NCBI RefSeq assembly: GCF_025562755.1
Contig: NZ_CP103300.1
Span: forward strand, 5,954,501-6,018,500
Length of the DNA: 64,000 bases
Direction: 5' to 3'
Origin: Endozoicomonas euniceicola
GTDB taxonomy: Bacteria > Pseudomonadota > Gammaproteobacteria > Pseudomonadales > Endozoicomonadaceae
The notes under the pieces are model-generated. The model had not been told where the DNA came from, did not search any database, and saw nothing but the letters and a program-made list of their open reading frames with translations. A program made the position numbers and the translations under genes. How positions within the stretch are numbered: the stretch's first letter is position 1; each line of letters opens with the position of its first letter. Shown piece by piece: positions 54,118 to 63,307 of this stretch.

Positions 54118-54684
54118 TTATTCAACCAGCCCAAGAGAATAGTCGTGTCCACCACTATTGATGCATAATTGCTCCTGACCATTGACCAGCTGAAGCTTAG
54201 CCATGCTGACCAGCTCGTAATACACATTACGGTGAATACGCGCCTCAAGACGATCCCTGACCAGAATATAAGGCACGCCTTCGCCAGCATTCGACAGCCT
54301 TAGAGGGTGTTCCTGGTTAAGTACGACCTTGTCACCAACATTCGTTGTAAACACAAGATGTTCATCAACAGTTTCTACAGAAACTGCCACAAAAGGTACA
54401 TCATCAACGGTTATCCGCACCTTTTCGACGGGTGTTACGAGATAGAAATGCTCATCATCGTCATGCCTGAGAACGGTTGAAAAAAGGCGTACCATCGACT
54501 CTCTGCCAATGGGTGACCCCATATATTCCCAATGGCCGTCAACACAGATGCGCATATCGATTTCACCGCAAAAGCCAGGGTTCCAGTCATGCACCGGGGG
54601 TAAGCCCTTCTGCTGCAATGACTGCAGGTTTTTTGTCAGTGATGTGGGGGTGGGTTTATCTTTAGACACAAGCTGTACCGTCAT
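54118..54684 (-). CDS. DUF1285 family protein
   Basis: 188 residues. PPVHDWNPGFCGEIDMRICVDGHWEYMGSPIGRESMVRLFSTVLRHDDDEHFYLVTPVEKVRITVDDVPF is the conserved DUF1285 core. Soluble, no signal peptide. Convergent with the ETF-QO gene. Function unknown; structures of the family show a small beta-rich fold. Assigned by sequence pattern only. Confidence 0.85.
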   Translation of the reverse strand: MTVQLVSKDKPTPTSLTKNLQSLQQKGLPPVHDWNPGFCGEIDMRICVDGHWEYMGSPIGRESMVRLFSTVLRHDDDEHFYLVTPVEKVRITVDDVPFVAVSVETVDEHLVFTTNVGDKVVLNQEHPLRLSNAGEGVPYILVRDRLEARIHRNVYYELVSMAKLQLVNGQEQLCINSGGHDYSLGLVE

Positions 54685-54817
54685 TATCGTTTTGCTTGTC
54701 GGGTTTATGACTTAAAGCTGCAAGCTAACTTACACGAAGTTGTAGCAGGGTCATTATAACGTCAAATTGAAGCCTGAAGGACGTAAATGTTTGTTAACCC
54801 ATGAATAAAAACCGCCG

Positions 54818-55771
54818 ATGCTAATCTTTGAGAGAGTAGCTCAATGGCAGGGAATGATAATGCAGCTCGTAAAAATGCTGGCCAACTGGTTGACCAACTG
54901 GCTCATGCAGGAAGCACACGACATCACCAGCCCCCAGTGCGATTTTGAACGCATCCGGCACGAAGTCAAACCCTGTGATGTATTACTGATCGAGGGCCGT
55001 TCCAGAGTCAGCAACGTTATTAAGCAGATTACCCAAAGTCCATGGTCCCACGCCATGTTGTATATCGGTCGCCTGCACGATATTGAAGACGACAGAGTTC
55101 GGGAAATTATAAAAGAATCTTACGATGGCTCTCCGGATGAGCAGCTGGTTATAGAAAGCGAACTGGGTTATGGCACTGTCGTTCACCCGTTAAGCCTCTA
55201 CGAAGGTGATCATCTGCGCATCTGCCGCCCCAATGGCCTGAGCTACGGTGACAGCCAAAAGGTTATTCATTATGCGGTCAGCCGCCTCGGGCTTGATTAT
55301 GATGTCCGGCATATTCTTGACCTGGCAAGATTCTTCTTTCCTTACGCAATTCTTCCCAGACGCTGGCGTTCAAGTCTGTTTGAAAGCTCTCCGGGACAGG
55401 AAACCAAAACCGTATGCTCCAGCATGATTGCTGAAGCGTTTAGCTTTATACATTTTCCGATACTCCCCCTGGTCAAGCTCGACAGCCAAAATGGTGTACA
55501 GCTGTTTCAGCGTAACCCAAGACTGTGTACACCCAGAGATTTTGACTATTCCCCCTACTTCCGCATTATTAAATACCCGTTCCTCGACTATACCCACCAT
55601 TCTGATTACAAACTGTTGCCCTGGCACGGTCATGGTGCTTTGGAAGGAAAAGAAGCAGAATTTTATGTTTCACCCAATAAACTCAGAGAGTTACAGCAGG
55701 TTAACGCAGAAGGCATTCACGCTACAGGTTCCGATATAATCTCTGAAAACAGGAATTCCCCCCCTTCATAA
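54818..55771 (+). CDS. YiiX/YebB-like permuted NlpC/P60 hydrolase
   Basis: 317 residues. CDVLLIEGRSRVSNVIKQITQSPWSHAMLYIGRL carries the conserved His of a circularly permuted NlpC/P60 papain-like fold, and QETKTVCSSMIAEAFSFIHFPILPLV carries the catalytic Cys; the order His before Cys is that of the YiiX/YebB/LRAT group. No clear signal peptide. An alternative start at 54857 (MIMQLVKML) is possible. Substrate unknown, likely an amide or thioester bond in lipid or peptidoglycan metabolism. Confidence 0.72.
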   Translation: MLIFERVAQWQGMIMQLVKMLANWLTNWLMQEAHDITSPQCDFERIRHEVKPCDVLLIEGRSRVSNVIKQITQSPWSHAMLYIGRLHDIEDDRVREIIKESYDGSPDEQLVIESELGYGTVVHPLSLYEGDHLRICRPNGLSYGDSQKVIHYAVSRLGLDYDVRHILDLARFFFPYAILPRRWRSSLFESSPGQETKTVCSSMIAEAFSFIHFPILPLVKLDSQNGVQLFQRNPRLCTPRDFDYSPYFRIIKYPFLDYTHHSDYKLLPWHGHGALEGKEAEFYVSPNKLRELQQVNAEGIHATGSDIISENRNSPPS

Positions 55772-56284
55772 TCCAGATATTGAACTCATAAAAGCTGATT
55801 ATTCTGAAACGGTCTTATACATAAGTGGACGCAGGGCAAATCTGCACCATAATTACCCGTGCTGACTTGGCCGACTTCCCCCTACGGTCAATCAGTCTGG
55901 GTCACAAGTTTGACCCTGGTACTTTGGATTGTGTACCTATATGTTTCACTCCTAATGGTCTTAGCCCGTCGCTTCTTCCCCCAGAACGGCGGGTTTCTTT
56001 TTGCCTGGACAAAAGGCAGGAAGCCAGTAATAGCAAGGTCTGACACAGTTTTCATCGGTTTATCCTTTCAGTCAGCTTTTCATTTTCGACCTCATTTGGG
56101 TGCGTAAAAGTGTGTGTATTTGCTCATAAAAACGTGCCAAAAACGTGCCAAAAACGCGTTTGAGTGATGCAAGGTGATGCACGCCGCATCAGGTATCAGA
56201 TTTCTTCCGATCCCTTGTGAGAGAACGTTGGTCTGGCAGGTACACAAAGCAAGTATCTGGGTATTTCTGGCCTGATGCATTGCA
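55772..56284. other. Non-coding stretch with terminator-like hairpins and direct repeats
   Basis: No gene is supported. A G+C-rich stem at about 55966-55999 (CCCGTCG/CGGCGGG) followed by TTTCTTTTTG looks like an intrinsic terminator. At 56128-56155 there are two direct ACGTGCCAAAAA repeats and a partial third. Repeated GATGCA hexamers begin at 56166. This is probably the border between host chromosome and the element block starting at 56285. Confidence 0.5.
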
Positions 56285-56532
56285 TCATGCATCACCCTGG
56301 TTCTCCCTTTTTTTCAATGTTCGCGACACGGTAGACTGGTTGATATTCAGCAGGCTGGCGATTTCTCGTTGCGAATGCCCCTGTCCTGACAAAAGCAGAA
56401 CCCGATCCATCATTGAGTCTTTGTCAGACTCCTCCTTATCAGCTTGATCAGTTTCAACTATTGCTGATGCAGGTGCATCAAATTGATGCTTATAGGGCTC
56501 GTCCTCCGCCTTCAACTGATGCACATTGCATC
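56166..56532. repeat. Cluster of GATGCA/TGCATC hexamers
   Basis: Nine full hexamers occur in 367 bp: GATGCA at 56166, 56176, 56274, 56466 and 56518; TGCATC at 56281, 56288, 56474 and 56527, several as inverted pairs. They straddle the 3' end and C-terminal codons of the HTH gene 56285-57013. Could be binding sites for that protein or a methylase/replication factor; inference only. Confidence 0.5.
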
Positions 56533-57013
56533 GCATTACCTGTTCATAGGCACACTGAACTTTATTAGCCCTCTGGGGGAGTGGCACTGCACCCCACTGA
56601 AAGATGATTTTCAGCAGTGATGCTTCGATATCCAGCTCTCCCGGGCTGACACCCTGCTCTACCCGGTGCTCAAAAAATTTGCTCAGATCATTCCCGTCAA
56701 TCAGCATCGGGTATTCATTACCCAACACATGACAGATATTGTTTTTCGCAGCTTCCAGGGCTGCAAAAAAGTCATTCACCCGCCAGCATTGACTTCCTTC
56801 TGACCGGAGTAAATCAACCCCGACCTGCACCTGAGGGTGATCAGAACCTAATTTCGACACCAGTTCCTTTTGCAGCTTCATACGCTGCATCTGGGACTCT
56901 GTTTTCGCTTTCCAGTTAGCAGCTTCTTCAGCAGTCATAAAATAACCGACTTTTTGCCGTTGGCGGCCATTAATCCAGACCGTGGCCCGGCTTTTGATCT
57001 TTGTTGATGACAT
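56285..57013 (-). CDS. Element-borne DNA-binding protein with C-terminal HTH
   Basis: 242 residues. The N-terminal ~70 residues (KIKSRATVWINGRQRQKVGYFMTAEEAANWKAKTESQM) look like the arm-type DNA-binding domain found at the start of tyrosine integrases; the middle is unassigned; the C-terminus is a helix-turn-helix (GQGHSQREIASLLNINQSTVSRTLKKRE, ~210-238). No recombinase catalytic domain is present, so it is likely a regulator or integrase-derived accessory factor. It is on the same strand as the cobT-to-recT block and after a hairpin at 57173-57203 that may terminate the block. Confidence 0.6.
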   Translation of the reverse strand: MSSTKIKSRATVWINGRQRQKVGYFMTAEEAANWKAKTESQMQRMKLQKELVSKLGSDHPQVQVGVDLLRSEGSQCWRVNDFFAALEAAKNNICHVLGNEYPMLIDGNDLSKFFEHRVEQGVSPGELDIEASLLKIIFQWGAVPLPQRANKVQCAYEQVMRCNVHQLKAEDEPYKHQFDAPASAIVETDQADKEESDKDSMMDRVLLLSGQGHSQREIASLLNINQSTVSRTLKKRENQGDA

Positions 57014-57213
57014 AGTTCACCTCCTATACGAAACAAATATAAAGAGGTACCGGATTGTGTTTATGATGGGTTATGGCATGGTTCACTCAAAACTAGTGAC
57101 ACTGTATTTATATACAGCACACTACAATCTGGCAAATTTCCAACATAAACAACTCTGATTTCAATAAAAAAACGCCACTCACTGCAAAAATGCAATGAGT
57201 GACACTTTTAAGT

Positions 57214-58980
57214 TCATAGGATTAGCCAGTCACGGGTTAAAGTAAATAATGAAGACTTTAACTGGCTTAACTGATTGATCATCAGGCTCTTCGGAAACAG
57301 CTCTTTCACCAAGGGAACATTGATTCCCAGCCCTGCCACGTCTATCCCTGACTGCTGACAGCGGCTGATCAAATCAACCACCGCATCGCGATGCTCACAG
57401 TCAGGCGCTCCATCCGTAATCATCAGAATTAGGCGACGTTCCGCCTTTGCCTGACAGATTTGGTGAACCGCATGCCACAATCCGGTGGCCATTGGTGTTG
57501 AGTCGTGACTGTCCAGAGCCGCCAGTGTTTCCGCTACCTTTTGGGTAGACTCTTTGACTGTGACTATAGGAAAGACTCTATCCTCTCTGGTTCCCGGATA
57601 AGCCGACGCTGAAACAGTGACTCCGTTAATCTGCTTCAGTGCATACACCAGTGCCAGAACCGCTTCCCTTGCCAACGGCATCCTTACTGTCATGGAAGAA
57701 GAAATATCCAGCGAAATATGAACGGTGGCATTGATAGTGATGGACTCTGCTCGTCGTTTGAAAAGACGACCATCATCCAACGCTATTCTGTGCAGTCGTT
57801 TGCCATCTATCCGGGTACCTCTCTTGCCTGTGCGATCTCTGGTGAGCGTTTTTGCCTGAACCAGCCCGGTTAGCTGTGCAGCTAAACGGGTGGATTCTGA
57901 CTGCACTTTCCAGAGCAAGTCTCTTGCAGCCTGCCTGTCTTCATCTGTCGTCACCACCGTATCCATTCCTGGTGTTGTGGTGATGGCTGACAGGCCTGAA
58001 GACTGCTCGCAACTCCATGACTCCAGCTCTCCGGCGACCGTTTCAAACAGGTCATCCGGCCAGTCTTGATCGGTAGATTCCAGAATTTGCTTTAGGCTCT
58101 CTTTTTGGAGCAACAGGTCATCAGCCTTGTCTGAAGCATCGCCATTGTCTGAAGCGTTCTGGTTACTACTTCCACACGAATGTTCAGGATTATCACCTTT
58201 TCCTTCCTCAGAATCGGATTCTGGCTCACCACCTGACACAGAATTTGTTTTATCCTCCTGATCCTGTGCTTCAGGTTCCTGAGCATCACTCTCCTTTTCT
58301 CCTGACGAATTCTCCGGTTTATCAGAACCTTCCTCACCAGAATCTTTGCTGTCAGAATTTTCATTGCTGATATTCTGAAACAAAACGATAATCTGGTCAG
58401 CCAACGTCAGGGCTTCCCTGGTGCTGCTCAAGTCGGGAACCTGTTTTAACAGCCCATTCAGTGAATCCAGTAACTGTTTGGGAAAACAGGCTTTCATCAC
58501 TTCGCGGGCTTTAGAAGCTTCCTGCTTCAGAGCCTTCTGACCCAGAACTTCACTACGCAGGATCACCAGCAAAGCGTCGTTTAGCACCTTCACAGGCGGG
58601 TCATTCTTGTCCGGCGCACTTAAGCGACCTTCAGTCACCAACTGGTGAACGACACCCGCAAGAGAAAAAGCAGCACCGGGGTATTCCCGGCTGATGGCTT
58701 TTTCAATGCGAATATCTTCTAAAAGGTTGGTCAGTCTGCGCCGTAAAGCAGAGCCTTCGTAATCCAGATAGAAATCTGTATAACGAACATGCGCTGCTTC
58801 ATGACTTAAATAACCCCATGCCAGCTTTTCCTGCTCTGGCCGTTGCGGGTCAAAGGCGGGTAGCCAGATACTTTCACCATCGGTGCAAGCCCTGCGACCT
58901 GCGACTTCAACCCGAACGCCCATTTTCCTGCCCAATGCACTGCCAACAATGGGTAGTGCTTTCTGTAAAACAGGAGCCAT
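57214..58980 (-). CDS. CobT-like VWA protein of SXT/R391-type block
   Basis: 588 residues from ATG 58980 (MAPVLQKALPIVGSALGRKMGV), preceded by GAGAGG; open frame reaches 59043. N-terminal part includes SHEAAHVRYTDF, a zinc-protease-like HExxH variant (H-E-A-A-H). A long acidic linker of ~90 residues follows, then a VWA domain with MIDAS ISLDISSSMTVRMPLAREA and LMITDGAPD. It resembles cobaltochelatase CobT, but with no cobalamin genes nearby; in SXT/R391 a cobS-DUF3150-cobT trio of unknown function lies beside bet/exo. A truncated near-identical copy is at 718-1757. Confidence 0.8.
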   Translation of the reverse strand: MAPVLQKALPIVGSALGRKMGVRVEVAGRRACTDGESIWLPAFDPQRPEQEKLAWGYLSHEAAHVRYTDFYLDYEGSALRRRLTNLLEDIRIEKAISREYPGAAFSLAGVVHQLVTEGRLSAPDKNDPPVKVLNDALLVILRSEVLGQKALKQEASKAREVMKACFPKQLLDSLNGLLKQVPDLSSTREALTLADQIIVLFQNISNENSDSKDSGEEGSDKPENSSGEKESDAQEPEAQDQEDKTNSVSGGEPESDSEEGKGDNPEHSCGSSNQNASDNGDASDKADDLLLQKESLKQILESTDQDWPDDLFETVAGELESWSCEQSSGLSAITTTPGMDTVVTTDEDRQAARDLLWKVQSESTRLAAQLTGLVQAKTLTRDRTGKRGTRIDGKRLHRIALDDGRLFKRRAESITINATVHISLDISSSMTVRMPLAREAVLALVYALKQINGVTVSASAYPGTREDRVFPIVTVKESTQKVAETLAALDSHDSTPMATGLWHAVHQICQAKAERRLILMITDGAPDCEHRDAVVDLISRCQQSGIDVAGLGINVPLVKELFPKSLMINQLSQLKSSLFTLTRDWLIL

Positions 58981-59015
58981 ATCCAAATACCTCTCGATCA
59001 ATATAAAAGAAGAAA

Positions 59016-59051
59016 GGGACATAGCACCTGCCCAGGCGGGCACTATGTCCC
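59016..59051. promoter_or_regulatory. Leader hairpin upstream of cobT-like gene
   Basis: Perfect 9-bp inverted repeat GGGACATAG/CTATGTCCC with a G+C-rich loop, 36 bases before the cobT-like ATG. One of three such intergenic hairpins in this block. Could be an attenuator, processing site or translational control element. Confidence 0.5.
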
Positions 59052-59097
59052 GCCGGGGCTTTTTATCGTAAAAGACAGCGTCCTTTAAAAAGACGCT

Positions 59098-60081
59098 TTA
59101 GAAGTAGAAAGTGGCTGTGGTGTTTTGTTCCTCTGGCACCACAACCGGCTTCTCAATAACAGGCTCTTCCTGAAGCTCTGTGTCGTTTACCTCTGGCAAT
59201 CGAGCATCCTGCGTCTTCACAGGCTTCCCTTTGCTGGAGGTATCAATAACCGTCAGCCCTTCTGCACATCGCTCCATTTGTTCCACTGAACAGAGCAACA
59301 GCACACGTTCCATCAGCTGAGTCAGCACCTCACCTTCCAGCGCACCGCTGTTGGGTAACTGCGCTAACCCGGCATCCAGCCGTTGCACTATGGGAGAGAT
59401 TCCGGGATCAACAAAAGCCAGTCCGTGTAGTTTATCCCTGAGCCGTAGAATCGGGTTCAGGGCTTTACGAGTGACTTTTTCTTTCCCTCGGAAGGTCTGC
59501 TCAAACAAGGTCTGAGCATCCCGACTGATTTCCTCCCGCAGCGTATTGCCCAGCTGGTCAACCTGTTGATTCAGGTTATCCGGCTGAGGCGATGCCACCA
59601 CCTTGTAAGTCGTGTAACCAAACTGGAAACGCTGACCTACGTGCTGAACATCCGGAACCGCATTCCTTATAGCTTCTGCAAAATCAGGATGGGCGTTGAC
59701 CCATTCCTGAATATGCTGGTCGTAGCTGGTCAGAAAGGTCTGCTTTTCCTGGTTAAAGTCCTGCTGCACCTGATCGAGCTTCAGGCTTAAACCTGAAATG
59801 GAGTGATCCGGCACCGCATAACCGCCCAGAAACCGCACACCTTCTCTGGCGCACAACCGACACGCCTGATCCCTCAGACGATGGAACGGCTTCAGCACTT
59901 CCCGCTTGCACAGTTTCTTGCTGCCCAGCGACACCACTTCATCAGACGGCAGTTGCCCTCCTTTGCCCAGAACCAGGTCTTCCGGTTTCAGACGGCGAGC
60001 GCCTGACCAGATGGAACAGTCCAAAGCAATTACGGACATTTGATCGAGTATTTGCGTCACTGTGGTATGAGTTGTACTCAT
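59098..60081 (-). CDS. DUF3150 family protein
   Basis: 327 residues. VIALDCSIWSGARRLKPEDL and CKREVLKPFHRLRDQACRLCAREGVRFLGGYAVP form the recognisable DUF3150 core, followed by a helical middle and a low-complexity C-terminus. In SXT/R391-like elements this family sits between the CobS-like ATPase and the CobT-like VWA protein. Its start overlaps the CobS-like stop (ATGA). Function unknown; probably part of a MoxR-VWA-type assembly with its neighbours (inference). Confidence 0.8.
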   Translation of the reverse strand: MSTTHTTVTQILDQMSVIALDCSIWSGARRLKPEDLVLGKGGQLPSDEVVSLGSKKLCKREVLKPFHRLRDQACRLCAREGVRFLGGYAVPDHSISGLSLKLDQVQQDFNQEKQTFLTSYDQHIQEWVNAHPDFAEAIRNAVPDVQHVGQRFQFGYTTYKVVASPQPDNLNQQVDQLGNTLREEISRDAQTLFEQTFRGKEKVTRKALNPILRLRDKLHGLAFVDPGISPIVQRLDAGLAQLPNSGALEGEVLTQLMERVLLLCSVEQMERCAEGLTVIDTSSKGKPVKTQDARLPEVNDTELQEEPVIEKPVVVPEEQNTTATFYF

Positions 60082-61079
60082 GATTCATGACCTCCTTCCC
60101 ACAATTCGCCAAACACATCACTGGCAATCCGATGAATCGCCTGCCGTTCTGCTGGTTCCACTCTGGCGGTCAGAGCTTGCTCCAGGGCGTATTCAAACAC
60201 TCGGGGCGCACCCTGAAACCTCAGAGATAACCTTGCCCAGCGCACCAGCCCACGAGTGGACAACGTAACACTAAGCTGTGACTCCCCTTCCCCTCTTCCA
60301 TGGGCATCACCAGTGAACAGACGACGAACCTCGTTAGCGAGCTTCACCATCTTTTCCCTGACGATGGTTGGAAGGTCTGGCACTACCTGATCCAGAATCA
60401 TTATCTCGGTGAACTCATCGGGATAGTCCACTTCGATACAACGGAAGCGGTCTAACCAGGCCAGTGACTGTCGCAGAACACCCTGATACAAACCACTGCC
60501 ATCACCTGCTCCGGCACTGTTACCCGTGGCAACAAACCGAAACCTTGGATGCACCGGAATGATTTCTCCGCCGTTCTGAGCCAATACCAGAGGCGCACCG
60601 TCCAGCAGATCGTACAATCCGGCCAGCTCTGCGGGATCGGCCACATCCATTTCATCCATGATAAGGATATGACCTTCCTTAACCGCAGTGCTCAATGCCC
60701 CGTACTGAAAAGGTGTTGCACCCTTATCAAGAACTTTCTGACCCAGAAGATCATCCAGTTCCATTCTTCCGTGAACAGGGACCATCTGTGTAGGCCAGTG
60801 CAACCTTGCAGCCGCCTGAACCACCAGACTGGTTTTGCCGCAACCTGTCGGGCCAGTGAGGTACAAGCCGTCACCTTCAGGATTATCGAGAAACGCCAGC
60901 AACTTCCGCAGCCGGTCTCTGTCAAACACATAAGGCTGAACAGTCGGTACTGCCGGATGCCCGCAATCCTGAAAACCTTCGAGCAGGATGAGTTGATTCG
61001 TATCCAGGTCAAAGGTTTCATTCAGTTCATAAAAAGCAGGCTGTAAAGCCGCTGGCATAGCCTGAACCTCAGTTTCCAT
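60078..61079 (-). CDS. CobS-like MoxR-type AAA+ ATPase
   Basis: 333 residues. Walker A LYLTGPTGCGKTSLVVQAAARLHW near 95, Walker B GHILIMDEMDVADPAELAGLYDLLDG, sensor RFRFVATGNSAGAGDGSG, and an Arg-finger region, WLDRFRCIEVDYPDEFTE. MoxR/CobS clade. MoxR ATPases work with VWA partners, here the CobT-like protein two genes downstream. Upstream hairpin GGGCAG/CTGCCC at 61114-61151. Confidence 0.83.
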   Translation of the reverse strand: METEVQAMPAALQPAFYELNETFDLDTNQLILLEGFQDCGHPAVPTVQPYVFDRDRLRKLLAFLDNPEGDGLYLTGPTGCGKTSLVVQAAARLHWPTQMVPVHGRMELDDLLGQKVLDKGATPFQYGALSTAVKEGHILIMDEMDVADPAELAGLYDLLDGAPLVLAQNGGEIIPVHPRFRFVATGNSAGAGDGSGLYQGVLRQSLAWLDRFRCIEVDYPDEFTEIMILDQVVPDLPTIVREKMVKLANEVRRLFTGDAHGRGEGESQLSVTLSTRGLVRWARLSLRFQGAPRVFEYALEQALTARVEPAERQAIHRIASDVFGELWEGGHES

Positions 61080-61113
61080 CGTTAATTTCCTGCCACTTCT
61101 TAAAATAAAAAAA

Positions 61114-61151
61114 GGGCAGGAACCCTCCCCGGATGGAGAAGATCACTGCCC
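61114..61151. promoter_or_regulatory. Leader hairpin upstream of cobS-like gene
   Basis: GGGCAG/CTGCCC arms separated by ~26 bases in the spacer between the exonuclease and CobS-like genes; same relative position as the hairpins before the cobT-like and recT genes. Confidence 0.45.
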
Positions 61152-61175
61152 CACCCGGGTTAAGTAAATGTTGAA

Positions 61176-62210
61176 TCAGAAATAGAAGCTCTGGTGACTC
61201 ACGGTTGGGTTACGCACCAACAGCTCGTTGCCTGCTCCATTCAATTCTGACTCACTGTCGTTCATTCCTTTGTCCAGCAGGGTCACCCTCACCTGCTCCC
61301 TGCCCTTACGGCGGAAAGCATCAAGATCAGGTAACGCCAGCTGGTGTTGCTGACACAAGGCTTCCAAAGCCTTTTGGTAGTCCACGGAACCGGCGCAATC
61401 ACTGCGGCAGATTCGCAAGCCATCGGACTCAGCCACCCGAAAAGCACCCATCAACTTCTGCAACTCATGCTGCATCAGCTTCTGCTGAGACTTTCCGTGG
61501 TTTAGCTCTTCCTTTAGCTCATCCAGATGTAACTGACGACGGCGATAAATCGCTGCCAGCTTGTGCCATTGCGCCTGTTCTGACAGACCTTGTGGCACAA
61601 ATACATCCAGATTCGGGTCTTTGTCCGGCTCATCCCCTTGTTCCACCCGCTGCCAGAACGCTTCCGCTTCCTGCTGCAACGGTTGAATCAGGTTCTCATC
61701 CCTGTTGATACAGACCGGCAGAATCGGCATGCCTTTATGGTAAAAGCAGAGCCAGGCTTTGGCTGCATCCGCAACCAGCATCTGGAACTGCACCTGCACC
61801 AATGCACGACGATAGCCTTCCGACTGATCCTTCAACGTCTTCACTTCCTGATAAACCTTCTGGCACGGCGCTTTCAGCTCTACCGGAATACCATCTTTGG
61901 TGATACCGTCAAAGCTGGCACGCAGCCTCGGGTTCTGCTCCCACTCGCCGCAAACCGGCAAAAGAGGTGCATCACCTAAAGCCTGTTCCATCAGATTCCG
62001 GGCATCGTCTTCATCTTCAATGCCTCGCTGGACATGAGGGTTAGACGACAAATCCGGCTCTTCCAGGAGCCCGGACTTCTCTGCCCAAAGCTGCCAACGT
62101 GATTTATAAGACGATTGCCCTAAGATCACAGCAGCATCACTGGCGGTAATACCTCCACGACGCCAGTCCAGCCACCCCTGCGACCGTTGCTCAAGATTGA
62201 CCGTTTTCAT
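61176..62210 (-). CDS. YqaJ/lambda-type exonuclease
   Basis: 344 residues from ATG 62210 (MKTVNLEQRSQGWLDWRRGGITASDAAVILG), preceded by GAGG; the frame upstream to 62264 overlaps recT. PD-(D/E)xK nuclease residues in LRASFDG and GIPVELKAPCQ, followed by ALVQVQFQMLVADAAKAWLCFYH. Degrades 5' ends of double-stranded DNA and works with the RecT/Bet annealing protein encoded directly upstream; the pair forms a recombination module that promotes element hybrid formation in SXT/R391. Confidence 0.86.
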   Translation of the reverse strand: MKTVNLEQRSQGWLDWRRGGITASDAAVILGQSSYKSRWQLWAEKSGLLEEPDLSSNPHVQRGIEDEDDARNLMEQALGDAPLLPVCGEWEQNPRLRASFDGITKDGIPVELKAPCQKVYQEVKTLKDQSEGYRRALVQVQFQMLVADAAKAWLCFYHKGMPILPVCINRDENLIQPLQQEAEAFWQRVEQGDEPDKDPNLDVFVPQGLSEQAQWHKLAAIYRRRQLHLDELKEELNHGKSQQKLMQHELQKLMGAFRVAESDGLRICRSDCAGSVDYQKALEALCQQHQLALPDLDAFRRKGREQVRVTLLDKGMNDSESELNGAGNELLVRNPTVSHQSFYF

Positions 62211-62220
62211 AAGGTCAGCC

Positions 62221-63201
62221 TCATGCAACAGAAGCCGGTGGTACTGAAGCCGCCTGTGCTTCATCCAGCCGGAACAGGCAGTAGTTCAGGGCATTGCCAT
62301 CGTCCTTAAACCGCTCCTGGGCAAAACCCTGAGCGGCGGTAAAAGCGCCTGTCCCTTTAGCCCGATCCACAATCTGGTCGATAAACGACAACACTTGTGG
62401 TTCCAGATCGCCGGGTTCAGGTACTTCATCAGTAGCTACATCCTTTTCTGGCAGTAGTTCTCCTGACATTTCAGCCAACGCCTCATCCAGAACATCCGGT
62501 TCAGACGACACTGGCTGTGGTTTATCCCTTTCCTTACCACTGTCTTGCTCAACTACTTTTGGTTCGGCTTCACGCAGGTCAGGTACTGGTTCACCCATCT
62601 GGGTTTCCAATATCCGCTCTGCTTCATCCGGTTCAAATAAACCACTGAGTCCATAAGCAATCCTGATTGCCTGAATTTGCGACTTGTGCCGAAGCATGCG
62701 CTTTGGACAGGTCTGCCAGGGGCCAGGAAATTTCTTGCCATTCTTTATCACAGCAGGCCGGTACAGCTCATCGAGATACTCACGCACCCGAATGGGGTGT
62801 TCCCGATCTTTGCGATAAATCACACATTCCATCCACGGATGGCACTGCCTCATATCCTCATCAAATGCAATCAGCTCGTCCGGATAATGGAACTCCATAC
62901 CATCGCTCTGAGGATAGGAATTCATGATTGCCGTCCAGCCATCAATGGAAATTACGGGCAACACCCCACCTCTACGGTCGGATAGCGCCCATATCTGACG
63001 AATGAAGGGATTCAGCCCATAAGTGTCTGCCACAGACAGCAAAGACATCAGTTGCTCCCGGGTTGGAAGCGATCCGTTTTGCTGTCTGAACGCAGTCTGC
63101 GCCAACGTATTCAGCAACTCATCTTCACCAAAGCCATAACGCTCCGCAAAACGAGCCACAAGATCATTAGCACTTTCATGCACACTATTAGCGGTAACCA
63201 T
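62221..63201 (-). CDS. bet: RecT/Bet single-strand annealing protein
   Basis: 326 residues from ATG 63201 (MVTANSVHESANDLVARFAERYG), chosen for the AAGGAG seven bases upstream; the open frame extends to 63288 over a leader hairpin. LLSVADTYGLNPFIRQIWALSDRRGGVLPVISIDGWTAIMNSYPQSDG and WQTCPKRMLRHKSQIQAIRIAYGLSGLFEPDEAERI are diagnostic of the Redbeta/RecT family. The acidic C-terminal ~110 residues are variable. Anneals complementary single strands generated by the adjacent exonuclease. Confidence 0.88.
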   Translation of the reverse strand: MVTANSVHESANDLVARFAERYGFGEDELLNTLAQTAFRQQNGSLPTREQLMSLLSVADTYGLNPFIRQIWALSDRRGGVLPVISIDGWTAIMNSYPQSDGMEFHYPDELIAFDEDMRQCHPWMECVIYRKDREHPIRVREYLDELYRPAVIKNGKKFPGPWQTCPKRMLRHKSQIQAIRIAYGLSGLFEPDEAERILETQMGEPVPDLREAEPKVVEQDSGKERDKPQPVSSEPDVLDEALAEMSGELLPEKDVATDEVPEPGDLEPQVLSFIDQIVDRAKGTGAFTAAQGFAQERFKDDGNALNYCLFRLDEAQAASVPPASVA

Positions 63202-63224
63202 AGAAGTTCTCCTTAAAACAAAAA

Positions 63225-63259
63225 GGCAGAACTTCCCTGCATGACAGAGAGGTTCTGCC
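63225..63259. promoter_or_regulatory. Leader hairpin upstream of recT
   Basis: GGCAGAAC/GTTCTGCC (8 bp) enclosing about 19 bases, 24 bases before the recT ATG. Third member of the intergenic hairpin set in this operon. Confidence 0.5.
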
Positions 63260-63307
63260 ATGCAGAAAACGTACGATTCATCAGACAAGTGGTAGCTTGT
63301 CAGAGAA

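Noticed and set aside
55825..56107. Two overlapping open frames with a hydrophobic stretch after the YiiX-like gene
   Set aside because: They span a terminator-like hairpin, lack ribosome binding sites and resemble no family.
57214..61079. Aerobic cobaltochelatase CobS/CobT for cobalamin synthesis
   Set aside because: No cobN or other cobalamin gene is present; the trio with DUF3150 next to recT/exonuclease is the known SXT/R391-type arrangement.
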